From Streptomyces dioscori (GTDB taxonomy: Bacteria; Actinomycetota; Actinomycetes; Streptomycetales; Streptomycetaceae), in contig NZ_KZ679041.1 in the NCBI RefSeq assembly GCF_003024195.1, forward strand, positions 1 through 64,000: a DNA stretch of 64,000 bases. Reading direction: 5' to 3'. Position 1 is the stretch's first letter, and each line of letters starts with the position of its first letter. The position numbers were made by a program, and so were the translations under genes. This document shows positions 1 to 7,518 of this stretch, piece by piece. The notes below the pieces were generated by a model. It worked only from the letters and a program-made list of their open reading frames with translations. It made no database searches and was not told the DNA's origin.

Positions 1-137
1 AGCACCACCGGCCGCTCGAACTCGCCCGCCACCTCACGGAAGATGTGCACCGCCTCGGACTCCAACGCGTCCAGATGGCTCAGGGCGTACGGGCTGTCGG
101 TCCCCTCCTCGGAGACATCGGCAACGGTCGTCGTCAT
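1..137 (-). CDS. cysD: Sulfate adenylyltransferase subunit 2, N-terminal part (cut by window edge)
   Basis: Only the first 45 or so residues lie in the window. They include LSHLDALESEAVHIFREVAG, the typical start of CysD, the ATP-sulfurylase catalytic subunit that with the GTPase CysN makes adenylylsulfate (APS) from sulfate and ATP in the cytoplasm. The ATG overlaps the TGA of cysC as ATGA, which means translational coupling at the end of the sulfate-assimilation operon. A GAGAGGGG sequence 6 bases upstream serves as ribosome binding site. The rest of the gene, and presumably cysN, lies beyond position 1. The identity is clear from the conserved N-terminus; the PP-loop itself is outside the window. 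Confidence 0.93.
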   Translation of the reverse strand, partial: MTTTVADVSEEGTDSPYALSHLDALESEAVHIFREVAGEFERPVV

Positions 138-667
138 GCGAGACCCCTCTCGGCGAGCAGCGCGTGAAGCGCCGCCGCGGACTCCTGCACGGACTGGGTG
201 TGCGACTCGATGCGCAGATCGGGCGACTCGGGCGCCTCGTACGGGTCGTCGACCCCGGTGAGCCCGGAGATCTCGCCCGCCGCCTGCTTGGCGTACAGGC
301 CCTTCACGTCCCGCTCGCTGCACACCTCGACCGGCGTCGCGACATGCACCTCCAGGTACGCGGCACCGCTCGCCTGGTGACGCTTGCGCACCGCCTCGCG
401 GCTGTCGGCGTACGGGGCGATGACCGGCACCAGCGTCTTGACGCCGTTGCGGGACAGCAGGTCGGCGAGGAAGCCGATGCGCTGGACGTTCGTGTGCCGG
501 TCCTCGCGGCTGAAGCCGAGGCCCGCCGTCAGGAACGTACGGATCTCGTCGCCGTCGAGCACCTCGACGCGGTGGCCCTCCTCGCGCAGCCGGGTGGCCA
601 GCTCGTACGCGATGGTGGTCTTGCCGGCGCTCGGCAGACCCGTGAGCCAGACGGTGGCTCCGGTCAC
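134..667 (-). CDS. cysC: Adenylylsulfate (APS) kinase
   Basis: This enzyme phosphorylates APS to PAPS with ATP. The 177-residue protein has the P-loop GLPSAGKTT at residues 10-18, the DGDEIR and GFSREDRHTNVQRIGFLADL signatures, and the IAPYADSREAVR lid region. The open frame extends upstream to an ATG at 751 and has further ATGs at 730 and 685. I chose the GTG at 667 because AGGAG lies 6 bases before it and the extra upstream residues are a Thr-rich stretch unlike the family; this gives the usual CysC length. It sits between cysH and cysD in the same operon and overlaps cysD by ATGA. The start is the only real uncertainty. Confidence 0.95.
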   Translation of the reverse strand: MTGATVWLTGLPSAGKTTIAYELATRLREEGHRVEVLDGDEIRTFLTAGLGFSREDRHTNVQRIGFLADLLSRNGVKTLVPVIAPYADSREAVRKRHQASGAAYLEVHVATPVEVCSERDVKGLYAKQAAGEISGLTGVDDPYEAPESPDLRIESHTQSVQESAAALHALLAERGLA

Positions 668-732
668 TTGGTTCTCCTGGTTCATCGAGGTCGTCGAGCC
701 GGTCACGGTCGTCGCGGTCGTCGCGGTCATGG

Positions 733-1470
733 TCAGCCGTGCAGTCCGCACTCGGTCTTGCTGCTGCCCGACCAGCGGCCGGCGCGCGCGTCCTCGCCCT
801 CAAGGACCCGGCGGGTGCAGGGGGCGCAGCCGACGGACGGGTAGCCGTCCATGAGGAGCGGGTTGGTGAGGACCCCGTGCTCGCTCACGTACGCGTCCAC
901 GTCGTCCTGCGTCCAGCGGGCGATCGGCGAGATCTTGACCTTGCGGCGCTTCTCGTCCCAGCCGACGACGGGGGTGTTCGCCCGGGTCGGGGACTCGTCG
1001 CGGCGCAGGCCCGTGGCCCAGGCGCGGTACTTGGTCAGGCCCTGCTCCAGCGGCGCGACCTTCCGCAGCGCGCAGCACAGGTCGGGGTTGCGGTCGTGCA
1101 GTTTCGGCCCGTACTCGGCGTCCTGCTCGGCGACGGTCTGGCGCGGGGTGAGGGTGATGACGTTGACGTCCATCACGGCCTCGACGGCGTCCCGGGTGCC
1201 GATGGTCTCGGGGAAGTGGTAGCCGGTGTCGAGGAACACGACGTCGACGCCGGGGTTCGCGCGGGACGCGAGGTGGGCGACCACCGCGTCCTCCATCGAG
1301 GAGGTGACGCAGAACTGCTTGCCGAACGTCCGCACGGCCCACTGGAGGATCTCCAGCGCGGAGGCGTCCTCCAGGTCGCGGCCGGCCTGCTCGGCGAGCG
1401 CCTTCAACCCGGCGTCCGCGTCGCTGCCGGCATCGGATGTGGTATCGGTATCGGTCTGAACGGCCGTCAT
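733..1470 (-). CDS. cysH: Phosphoadenylylsulfate/adenylylsulfate reductase with iron-sulfur cysteines
   Basis: It reduces APS or PAPS to sulfite using thioredoxin. The 245-residue protein has the PP-loop-like SSMEDAVVAHLA (57-68), FLDTGYHFPET (79-89), the cysteine pair Cys132-Cys133 in CCALRK, Cys215 and Cys218 in VGCAPCTR, and the terminal catalytic Cys241 in ECGLHG. The four internal cysteines are the [4Fe-4S] ligands typical of bacterial APS-type reductases. Having this form next to an APS kinase leaves open which nucleotide is the main substrate. The ATG at 1470 has GGAGGGGACGAGAT directly upstream and overlaps the stop of the zinc-ribbon gene; the longer frame to 1566 has no such support. 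Confidence 0.94.
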   Translation of the reverse strand: MTAVQTDTDTTSDAGSDADAGLKALAEQAGRDLEDASALEILQWAVRTFGKQFCVTSSMEDAVVAHLASRANPGVDVVFLDTGYHFPETIGTRDAVEAVMDVNVITLTPRQTVAEQDAEYGPKLHDRNPDLCCALRKVAPLEQGLTKYRAWATGLRRDESPTRANTPVVGWDEKRRKVKISPIARWTQDDVDAYVSEHGVLTNPLLMDGYPSVGCAPCTRRVLEGEDARAGRWSGSSKTECGLHG

Positions 1471-1646
1471 ATCTCGTCCCCTCCACCGTCGTTGCGCTGA
1501 AGTCCACGGGTCAGCAACCCGAGGAACTTCAACTGGAAGGCTCGATTGCACGCTCCGCATTCCCACGCGCCGTGCCCCTGCTCGCTCGGACGCAGATCCT
1601 CGTCGCCGCAGTAGGGGCAGTAGAAGGGCGCCGCGCGTTCGCTCAT
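1467..1646 (-). CDS. Small zinc-ribbon protein in the sulfate-assimilation operon
   Basis: This 59-residue protein contains two CxxC pairs (CPYC and CGAC) about 20 residues apart, the signature of a zinc ribbon, followed by a short LKFLGLLTRG tail. It overlaps the sulfite reductase stop (ATGA at 1643-1646) and the cysH start (1467-1470), so it is translated as part of the operon. Such small CPYCG proteins are commonly found between sulfite reductase and cysH genes in actinomycetes. A role in sulfur assimilation is inferred from position only; no catalytic residues can be seen. The upstream frame to 1679 lacks a ribosome binding site and was not used. Confidence 0.85.
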   Translation of the reverse strand: MSERAAPFYCPYCGDEDLRPSEQGHGAWECGACNRAFQLKFLGLLTRGLQRNDGGGDEI

Positions 1647-3340
1647 GACAGGGCCTCCTCGGAGGCGCGGGTGGCCCACGCGGCGAAGCGCTCGCCGTCC
1701 TCGCGCTCCTCCTCGAAGCGCTTGAGGACCCGCTCGACGTAGTCGGGCAGGTCGTCCGCGGTGACCTTCAGACCGCGGACCTTGCGGCCGAAGCCGGCTT
1801 CGAGGCCGAGCGCGCCGCCCAGGTGGACCTGGTAGCCCTCGACCTGGTTGCCCTCGGTGTCGAGCATCAGCTGGCCCTTGAGACCGATGTCCGCGACCTG
1901 GATACGGGCGCAGGCGTTCGGGCAGCCGTTGATGTTGATGGTGACGGGCTCGTCGAACTCGGGCATACGGCGTTCGAGTTCGTCGATCAGCGTGGCGCCG
2001 CGGACCTTGGTCTCGACGATGGCGAGCTTGCAGTACTCGATGCCGGTGCAGGCCATCGTGCCGCGCCGGAAGGTGGACGGCCTGACCTTCAGGTCGAGTG
2101 CCTCCAGGCCCTCCACCAGGGAGTCGATCTGCTCCTGCTCGACGTCGAGCACGATCATCTTCTGCTCGACGGTGGTCCGCAGCCGGCCGGAGCCGTGCGC
2201 CTCCGCCAGCTCGGCGATCTTCGTGAGCGTGGTGCCGTCGACGCGGCCCACGCGCGGCGCGAAGCCGACGTAGAAGCGGCCGTCCTGCTGCCGGTGCACC
2301 CCGATGTGGTCGCGCCAGCGGGCGAGCGGCTGGTCGGGGGCCGGGCCGTCGACGAGCTTGCGCTGCAGGTACTCGTCCTCCAGGACCTGGCGGAACTTCT
2401 CGACGCCCCAGTCGGCGACCAGGAACTTCAGGCGGGCGCGCGTACGAAGGCGGCGGTAGCCGTAGTCCCGGAAGATCGACAGGACGCCGATGTGGACGTC
2501 GGCGACCTCGTCGAGCGGCACCCAGGCCCCGAGGCGCTGGCCGATCTTCGGGTTGGTGGAGAGGCCGCCGCCGACCCAGAGGTCGAAGCCGGGGCCGTGC
2601 TCGGGGTGGTTCACGCCGACGAAGGCGACGTCGTTGATCTCGTGTGCCACGTCCAGGAGCGGCGAGCCGGAGACCGCGGTCTTGAACTTGCGGGGCAGGT
2701 TCGAGAAGTCCTTGTTGCCGATGACCCGGCGGTGGATCTCCTCGATGGCGGGCGTGCCGTCGATGATCTCGTCCTCGGCGATACCGGCGACGGGCGAGCC
2801 GAGGATCACGCGGGGCGTGTCACCGCAGGCCTCGGTCGTGGAGAGACCTACGGCCTCCAGGCGCTCCCAGATCTCCGGGACGTCCTCGATGCGGATCCAG
2901 TGGTACTGGACGTTCTGCCGGTCGGTGATGTCAGCGGTCCCGCGCGCGAACTCCTGCGAGATCTCGCCGATGACGCGCAGCTGCTGGGTGGTGAGGCGTC
3001 CGCCGTCGATCCGTACCCGCAGCATGAAGTACTTGTCGTCCAGCTCCTCCGGCTCCAGGACCGCGGTCTTGCCGCCGTCGATGCCGGGCTTGCGCTGGGT
3101 GTAGAGCCCCCACCAGCGCATACGGCCGCGCAGATCGTTGGGGTCGATCGAGTCGAAGCCCCGCTTGGAGTAGACCGTCTCAATGCGCGTCCGCACGTTG
3201 AGACCGTCGTCGTCCTTCTTGAACTGCTCGTTGCCGTTGAGCGGGGTGTAGTGACCCACGGCCCACTGGCCCTCACCGCGGTGACGGCTCACCTTGCGGC
3301 GGGGCGTTGCGGCAGCGGGATCCTGCGGAGTGGCGGCCAT
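1643..3340 (-). CDS. sir: Ferredoxin-dependent assimilatory sulfite (nitrite/sulfite) reductase
   Basis: It reduces sulfite to sulfide by six electrons using siroheme and a [4Fe-4S] cluster. The 565-residue protein has two half-domain repeats and the cluster/siroheme ligands CTGIEYC (Cys431, Cys437) and NGCPNAC (Cys473, Cys477). Its place as first gene of a cys operon supports sulfite over nitrite as substrate; sequence alone cannot fully separate them. The ATG at 3340 has GAAGGA 10 bases upstream. A 147-bp leader separates it from a small SRRH-type leader peptide gene on the same strand, which probably controls the operon. Confidence 0.94.
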   Translation of the reverse strand: MAATPQDPAAATPRRKVSRHRGEGQWAVGHYTPLNGNEQFKKDDDGLNVRTRIETVYSKRGFDSIDPNDLRGRMRWWGLYTQRKPGIDGGKTAVLEPEELDDKYFMLRVRIDGGRLTTQQLRVIGEISQEFARGTADITDRQNVQYHWIRIEDVPEIWERLEAVGLSTTEACGDTPRVILGSPVAGIAEDEIIDGTPAIEEIHRRVIGNKDFSNLPRKFKTAVSGSPLLDVAHEINDVAFVGVNHPEHGPGFDLWVGGGLSTNPKIGQRLGAWVPLDEVADVHIGVLSIFRDYGYRRLRTRARLKFLVADWGVEKFRQVLEDEYLQRKLVDGPAPDQPLARWRDHIGVHRQQDGRFYVGFAPRVGRVDGTTLTKIAELAEAHGSGRLRTTVEQKMIVLDVEQEQIDSLVEGLEALDLKVRPSTFRRGTMACTGIEYCKLAIVETKVRGATLIDELERRMPEFDEPVTININGCPNACARIQVADIGLKGQLMLDTEGNQVEGYQVHLGGALGLEAGFGRKVRGLKVTADDLPDYVERVLKRFEEEREDGERFAAWATRASEEALS

Positions 3341-3456
3341 GGTTTCTACGTCCTTCGGGACAGACGGATGCGGCTCTGACCTGCGCGTACGAGTGCATAC
3401 GGGCATGCGTGCGCGGCATTGCGCAAGTCGAGACAGGGGGAATGTCGGTGGTGCTG

Positions 3457-3482
3457 GGCACGGGGGCGCGGCCCCTGGTGCC
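3457..3482 (-). promoter_or_regulatory. Hairpin just after the leader peptide of the sulfite reductase operon
   Basis: On the minus strand the arms GGCAC and GGGGC pair with GCCCC and GTGCC around a three-base loop, with a small internal loop. It begins 5 bases after the leader stop codon and lies about 115 bases before the sulfite reductase start. Its place suits an attenuator or a structure that responds to ribosome position on the leader. No U-run follows, so a simple intrinsic terminator is less likely. The pairing is seen in the sequence; the function is inferred. Confidence 0.45.
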
Positions 3483-3487
3483 GTGGG

Positions 3488-3571
3488 TCAGCGGACCGGA
3501 CAGATGGCGCTGGACATGCGGCCGAGGTCGACGTGCCGCCGACTCACCAAGGCAATCCCAGTTCCAGACAT
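3488..3571 (-). CDS. 27-residue SRRH-type leader peptide upstream of the sulfur operon
   Basis: The minus strand reads ATG to TGA for 27 codons and contains VSRRHVDLGRMSSAIC before a short PVR end. Peptides with this SRRHVDL...SAxC pattern, ending just after a single cysteine, are a recurring class of putative leader peptides in front of sulfur and cysteine genes in Streptomyces. Here it precedes sir-cysH-cysC-cysD and is followed at once by a hairpin. A role as a sensor of cysteinyl-tRNA supply through ribosome pausing at the Cys codon is a reasonable inference, not shown by the sequence. No strong ribosome binding site precedes the ATG; internal GTG and ATG starts are possible. Confidence 0.8.
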   Translation of the reverse strand: MSGTGIALVSRRHVDLGRMSSAICPVR

Positions 3572-3698
3572 GACGGAAGCGTGTCACGGCGATCTGGACA
3601 GAGTCCAGCTTCGTCCAGGATGCGGACACCCTTGTCCCGGGATGTGGGACAAGGGGGATGACGGTCACAAGATCGGGTCCGGATCACATCCCGCCAGG

Positions 3699-4268
3699 TC
3701 AGCCGACCTGTGCTCCGGGCCAGGGCCCGGGGGTGGTCACGTCCGGCTCCTCCTCCACCTTGGTGTCGAAGAGCTTGAAGCCGCGGCGCAGGTAGTTGTC
3801 CATCGCGTGCTCCCCGTCCTTGCTGCATGTATGCAACCAGACGCGCTTGGTCGGCGCCCGCCCCGGCCAGCGGTCGGCCAGGTCCCAGGCCCGCGCGACC
3901 CCGTACGAGAGGAGGTGTCCGCCGATGCGCCGGCCGCGGAAGGCCGGGATCAGGCCGAAGTAGACGATCTCCACGACGCCGTCGTCCTGCCCCTCCAGCT
4001 GTACGTATCCGGCGGGCGTCCCGCGGTCGTGGGCGACCCAGGTCTCCGTGCCCGGCCGCTCCAGGTCCTCCCGCCACTGCGCGTACGTCCAGCCGAGCCG
4101 GTCCGTCCAGCGGATGTCGCCGCCTACGGAGGCGTACAGGAAGCGGCTGAACTCGGGGGAGGGCACCTCGGCGCGGGCGATCCGGACGTCACCGTCGGGC
4201 GCGGCGGCGGGCAGCCGGTCTGCCGGAGCGGTCTGCTCCAGGGACCAGGTGGTCACAGCGATGCTCAT
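3699..4268 (-). CDS. GNAT family N-acetyltransferase
   Basis: This 189-residue cytoplasmic protein has the GNAT core. A beta strand GVVEIVYFGLIPAFRGRRIG leads into the acetyl-CoA-binding R/Q-x-x-G-x-G/A region (RGRRIGGHLL, around residues 112-121), followed by the helix and the C-terminal NYLRRGFKLFDTKVEEE strand usual for the family. It should move an acetyl group from acetyl-CoA to an amine; the acceptor cannot be told. It follows 65 bases after the secreted protein at 4334 on the same strand. It is convergent with nothing and ends about 130 bases before the leader peptide gene. Confidence 0.88.
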   Translation of the reverse strand: MSIAVTTWSLEQTAPADRLPAAAPDGDVRIARAEVPSPEFSRFLYASVGGDIRWTDRLGWTYAQWREDLERPGTETWVAHDRGTPAGYVQLEGQDDGVVEIVYFGLIPAFRGRRIGGHLLSYGVARAWDLADRWPGRAPTKRVWLHTCSKDGEHAMDNYLRRGFKLFDTKVEEEPDVTTPGPWPGAQVG

Positions 4269-4333
4269 GCGGGCCAGCGAACCACGGGGACGGGCTCCCC
4301 TCCAAAGCGGGCTGCCCGTCCCTCAGACCCCGG

Positions 4334-5740
4334 TCACTGCACCGAGTCGTCGACCGCCGACAGCGGGACCGAGTACAGCACCCGCTCCGGGACCGCAGGC
4401 GCCTCCCAGTCGTTGTCCTCGTTCGCCGCCCACTCGGTGAGCGTCCACAGCTCACCGGTCTCCTGCCAGTACGACAGGGACTCGGTGTGCTGCCCCCAGC
4501 AGGCGTACGACGTGCCGCCGTCGCCGCACTGCGCGGCCTTCGCGGCGCTCTCGTTCTGGCGCCAGAGCGTGCCGTGCTTGTCGCGGCTGCCCGGGGCGTA
4601 GCCGGTGTACCAGTCGGCCTTGTCCGCCCCGTCCGGTTTGTGTGAGAGGACGCCCTGCAGCCCGACGGCCTCGGTCTCGTACGCCTCGTCGGCGTTCACG
4701 ACACCGCCGGCGCCGCTGCCGAGCAGGCCCGTGCGGTCGCTCGCGGTGCTGTAATGGTAGCGCCAGACGCGCGCCGGTTCGGTGCCGCCGGAGCTGAACC
4801 ACTCGTTCGCGACCAGGCTGTCCGGCGTCGAGGTGCGGTCCAGGGAGACCGACGCGAAACAGGGGCGCGCGTTGTTGTTCTTCGCACTGCAGGCGCCGCC
4901 GGTGAGGTCGTACGAGCCGATGGCCGGCAGTACGTACTGGTAGCCGCGCGCCGACCAGCCGCCGCTGACCTTGCCGACCTCGGCACTGTTCACGTCGGCC
5001 CGCAGGATGCGGTTCATGTCGAAGACGAACAGGGCGTTGTCGTGGTCGGCGCCGTTCTTCGCGGTGACGATCAGCTTGTCCTGGTACCAGACCATGCCGC
5101 CGACGTGTGAGCGGACGGCCCCGAAGTCCTTGCCGCCGGAGAGCGGGGCGACCAGCAGGACCCAGCGGTACCTGAGGTTCTTCGGGTCGTTCGCGTCGAT
5201 GAAGGCGACCCGGGCCAGACCCTTGTCGGCGTCGGGCTCGCCCGCCTTGTGGTCGTTGTGGGTCCAGCCCGCCAGGATCACCCGGTCGGAACCCCACCTG
5301 CCGTCGTTGTCGGCGTCCCCGGAGGTGGTGACGGACTGCGGCAGCCACTTCTGTGTCGTGGCGTCCCCGCTGTCCCAGCAGTACGCGCGGGACGCGGTGG
5401 GCTCGACGGGCAGGGCGGCCGACTCGGTCGCGGCGCAGTCGGCCTTGTTGCGCATCGGGTGGTTGGCGCTCTTCAGGACGGCGTCTACCCCTACGGACCC
5501 ACCCATTCCGCTCTGCAGGGTGTCCAGCGTCGACTCGGCGACCAGGTTCTCGTGCAGCTGCAGCTTGCCGATCTCGGCCGAGGAGGTGAGCGGCTTCAGG
5601 GGGCCGGGGTTGTCGCTGCCGGCGGCCTGCGAGGTGGTGATGATGGTGGCGGCGGCGGTGAGGGCGAGGGCGGCCCCGGACAGGGTGGCCCGCAGGACAC
5701 GCCCCTTGGTCCGGCGGCGGTGTCTGCCTCGATACGTCAT
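4334..5740 (-). CDS. Secreted protein of unknown function
   Basis: This 468-residue protein opens with a basic n-region (MTYRGRHRRRTKGRVLRATL), a hydrophobic stretch ALALTAAATIITTS and an AxA-like cleavage site near residue 40, so it is exported. The mature part is rich in Asp, Gly, Trp and Ser and has several cysteine pairs (for example CAATES...YCWDSG and GDGGTSYACWG), which suits an extracellular beta-rich fold. Repeated VILAGW, MVWYQDKLIVTAKNG and ALFVFDMNRIL strands hint at a propeller-like arrangement, but no catalytic motif was recognised. Similar long secreted proteins are common in Streptomyces without known role. Confidence 0.8.
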   Translation of the reverse strand: MTYRGRHRRRTKGRVLRATLSGAALALTAAATIITTSQAAGSDNPGPLKPLTSSAEIGKLQLHENLVAESTLDTLQSGMGGSVGVDAVLKSANHPMRNKADCAATESAALPVEPTASRAYCWDSGDATTQKWLPQSVTTSGDADNDGRWGSDRVILAGWTHNDHKAGEPDADKGLARVAFIDANDPKNLRYRWVLLVAPLSGGKDFGAVRSHVGGMVWYQDKLIVTAKNGADHDNALFVFDMNRILRADVNSAEVGKVSGGWSARGYQYVLPAIGSYDLTGGACSAKNNNARPCFASVSLDRTSTPDSLVANEWFSSGGTEPARVWRYHYSTASDRTGLLGSGAGGVVNADEAYETEAVGLQGVLSHKPDGADKADWYTGYAPGSRDKHGTLWRQNESAAKAAQCGDGGTSYACWGQHTESLSYWQETGELWTLTEWAANEDNDWEAPAVPERVLYSVPLSAVDDSVQ

Positions 5741-5914
5741 AGGTCCTCCCGTCGGCGGCCAACTGCCTCCTGCGATTCGGCGGTTGAGCCGGAGGAGACG
5801 GATGTGGGGGGCCGTGCGTTGGATGGTACGGCAGAGGGGGGCGAGCCAGGTCGAATACCCGGTAATAGGTCGGGATTGCGCCCCTGGCTCCCCCGGGGGA
5901 GGAGGATGCCGTTG

Positions 5915-7246
5915 TCACTCCGGCAGGGGATGCGAGCAACCCGCGTCCACCGGCCCGGTCGTGCTGCCCGCGACGCGCGCCCGCACCACCCCCGGAGCCG
6001 TCGAGTACGGAAGCAGGTCGCCGGGGTCGTCGGGGAGGAGCACCCGCACCTCGGCCGTCTCGCGGAAACGGTACGGCCGGTGTTCCAGGACGGCTCCCAA
6101 GTAGCGGCGTACGCGCGACATCTCGGCCCGTACCGTCACCGTGCGGGCCTGGTCGCCGAACATGTCGGCGGCCAGGGCGGCGGCGCTGCGGCCGGTGCGG
6201 TGCAGGGCCAGCAGATACAGCAACTCGGTGTGCCGCGGACTCAGTTCATGCGTCCAGGTGCCCGTACCGTCCGCCACGGTCACCGACCAGCGGCGCGGCC
6301 GCGAGACGTCCAGCTCGATCCGGGTGGCACCGCCCGGCGCGCGGAGTCCGTCCGAGGCGCGGATCAGCCAGCCGCCGGTCAGCGGCTCCAGCGAGCACAG
6401 GCCGAGCGACGGCAGCCAGATCCGGTCTGCGGCGGGCGCGGCGGGCAGTGCGACCCGGTCCAGGTGCGGCATGCCCGTGACCGCGGCGGTCCAGCCGTCC
6501 CGGTCGACCGCGAGGGCGCGGCCGGTGATCCGGGCGAGGACCGGCGCGGCCACCGAGCGCAGCCGGTCCAGCGCGGCCAGATGCCGCTCCCGCAGCCGCG
6601 CCTCGGCGAGCTTGGCCACCGAGCCGACCCACGCGAGGGTCGACGGGTGCATCGTCTCCCAGGGCCCGCTGACGTCCACGACCCCGATCAGCCGGCCGTC
6701 GCGCGGGTCGGTGATCGGTGCGCCCGTGCAGGTCCAGGTGGCGTGGGTGCGGACGAAGTGCTCGGCGGCGAAGACCTGGACGGGCCGGCGGACGACCGCG
6801 GGGGTGCCGATGCCGTTCGTGCCGACGACGTTCTCGCCCCAGTCCGCGCCGAGTTCGAAACCGAAACCGTCGGCCCTGTGCAGCACGGGACGGCTGCCCT
6901 CGCGCCACAGCACCCGGCCCTCGGCGTCCGCCACGACCATGATGTGGCGGGTGATGTCCGCGACCGACAACAGGCCCTCGCGCAGCACCGGCAGGACGTG
7001 CCGCAGCGGGGACTCCCGGCGCCGCCGCTCGATCTCGTCGCGGTCGAGCAGCCCGGCGCGGAAGTCGTGGTCGGGGTCGACGCCGTCGCGCAGCATGCGC
7101 CCCCAGGACTCCCCGATGACCGGCCGGGGGCCGAGGGGTCCCGGCTGCCCGGACAGGGTGGCGTCGCGTACCTCGTCGAGTACGCGGGCCGCCCGCGCCG
7201 CGTCCCCCGCGGCCAGCCCTGCCACGTTCATGGGCGAGTGCGCCAT
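5915..7246 (-). CDS. GAF-domain transcriptional regulator
   Basis: The 443-residue protein has an N-terminal helical segment ending in ESPLRHVLPVLREGL. A GAF-type sensor follows (about residues 85-215, with VADAEGRVLWREG, GADWGENVVGTNGIGTP and DPRDGRLIGVVDVSGPW), the pattern of AcoR-type activators. There is no sigma-54 AAA+ domain. Instead the C-terminus (about 335-410, ELSPRHTELLYLLALHRTGR to VRRYLGAVL) looks like a winged helix. It therefore probably senses a small ligand and binds DNA directly. The ATG at 7246 has GGGAGGA 5 bases upstream; the open frame runs much further upstream without support. Targets are unknown; the gene lies downstream of the AidB-like gene on the same strand. Confidence 0.85.
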   Translation of the reverse strand: MAHSPMNVAGLAAGDAARAARVLDEVRDATLSGQPGPLGPRPVIGESWGRMLRDGVDPDHDFRAGLLDRDEIERRRRESPLRHVLPVLREGLLSVADITRHIMVVADAEGRVLWREGSRPVLHRADGFGFELGADWGENVVGTNGIGTPAVVRRPVQVFAAEHFVRTHATWTCTGAPITDPRDGRLIGVVDVSGPWETMHPSTLAWVGSVAKLAEARLRERHLAALDRLRSVAAPVLARITGRALAVDRDGWTAAVTGMPHLDRVALPAAPAADRIWLPSLGLCSLEPLTGGWLIRASDGLRAPGGATRIELDVSRPRRWSVTVADGTGTWTHELSPRHTELLYLLALHRTGRSAAALAADMFGDQARTVTVRAEMSRVRRYLGAVLEHRPYRFRETAEVRVLLPDDPGDLLPYSTAPGVVRARVAGSTTGPVDAGCSHPLPE

Positions 7247-7360
7247 CGTGTCCTCCCGAAGGGCCTGAGCGGACAGCCGGCAGCTGTCGGTCCGGTACCG
7301 GCGACGGGTGTCCGTCACCGAGCGCGACAATCCGAACACACAGCGGAGATTCCATGCAGG

Positions 7361-7408
7361 GTTTGCAAGGTAGGAGCAGGGTGCGGAGACGTTGCAACCC
7401 TCTGCAAC
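7361..7408. promoter_or_regulatory. Possible binding region with three TGCAA sites
   Basis: The 272-bp gap between the GAF regulator and the AidB-like gene holds TTTGCAAGG (7362-7370), the perfect palindrome GTTGCAAC (7391-7398) and CTGCAAC (7402-7408) within 48 bp. The spacing and palindrome suggest protein binding upstream of the GAF regulator, perhaps autoregulation. This is weak evidence from pattern alone. Confidence 0.25.
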
Positions 7409-7518
7409 TCTGGTGCGACGCCCGGTGCGCGGCCGAAACTCTACGACGCACGGGGGTGGTGCCGTGTCGGCGCAGCACCACCTCCGTGCCAGGCCGGACC
7501 GGAACGGCCGGGGCCCGG

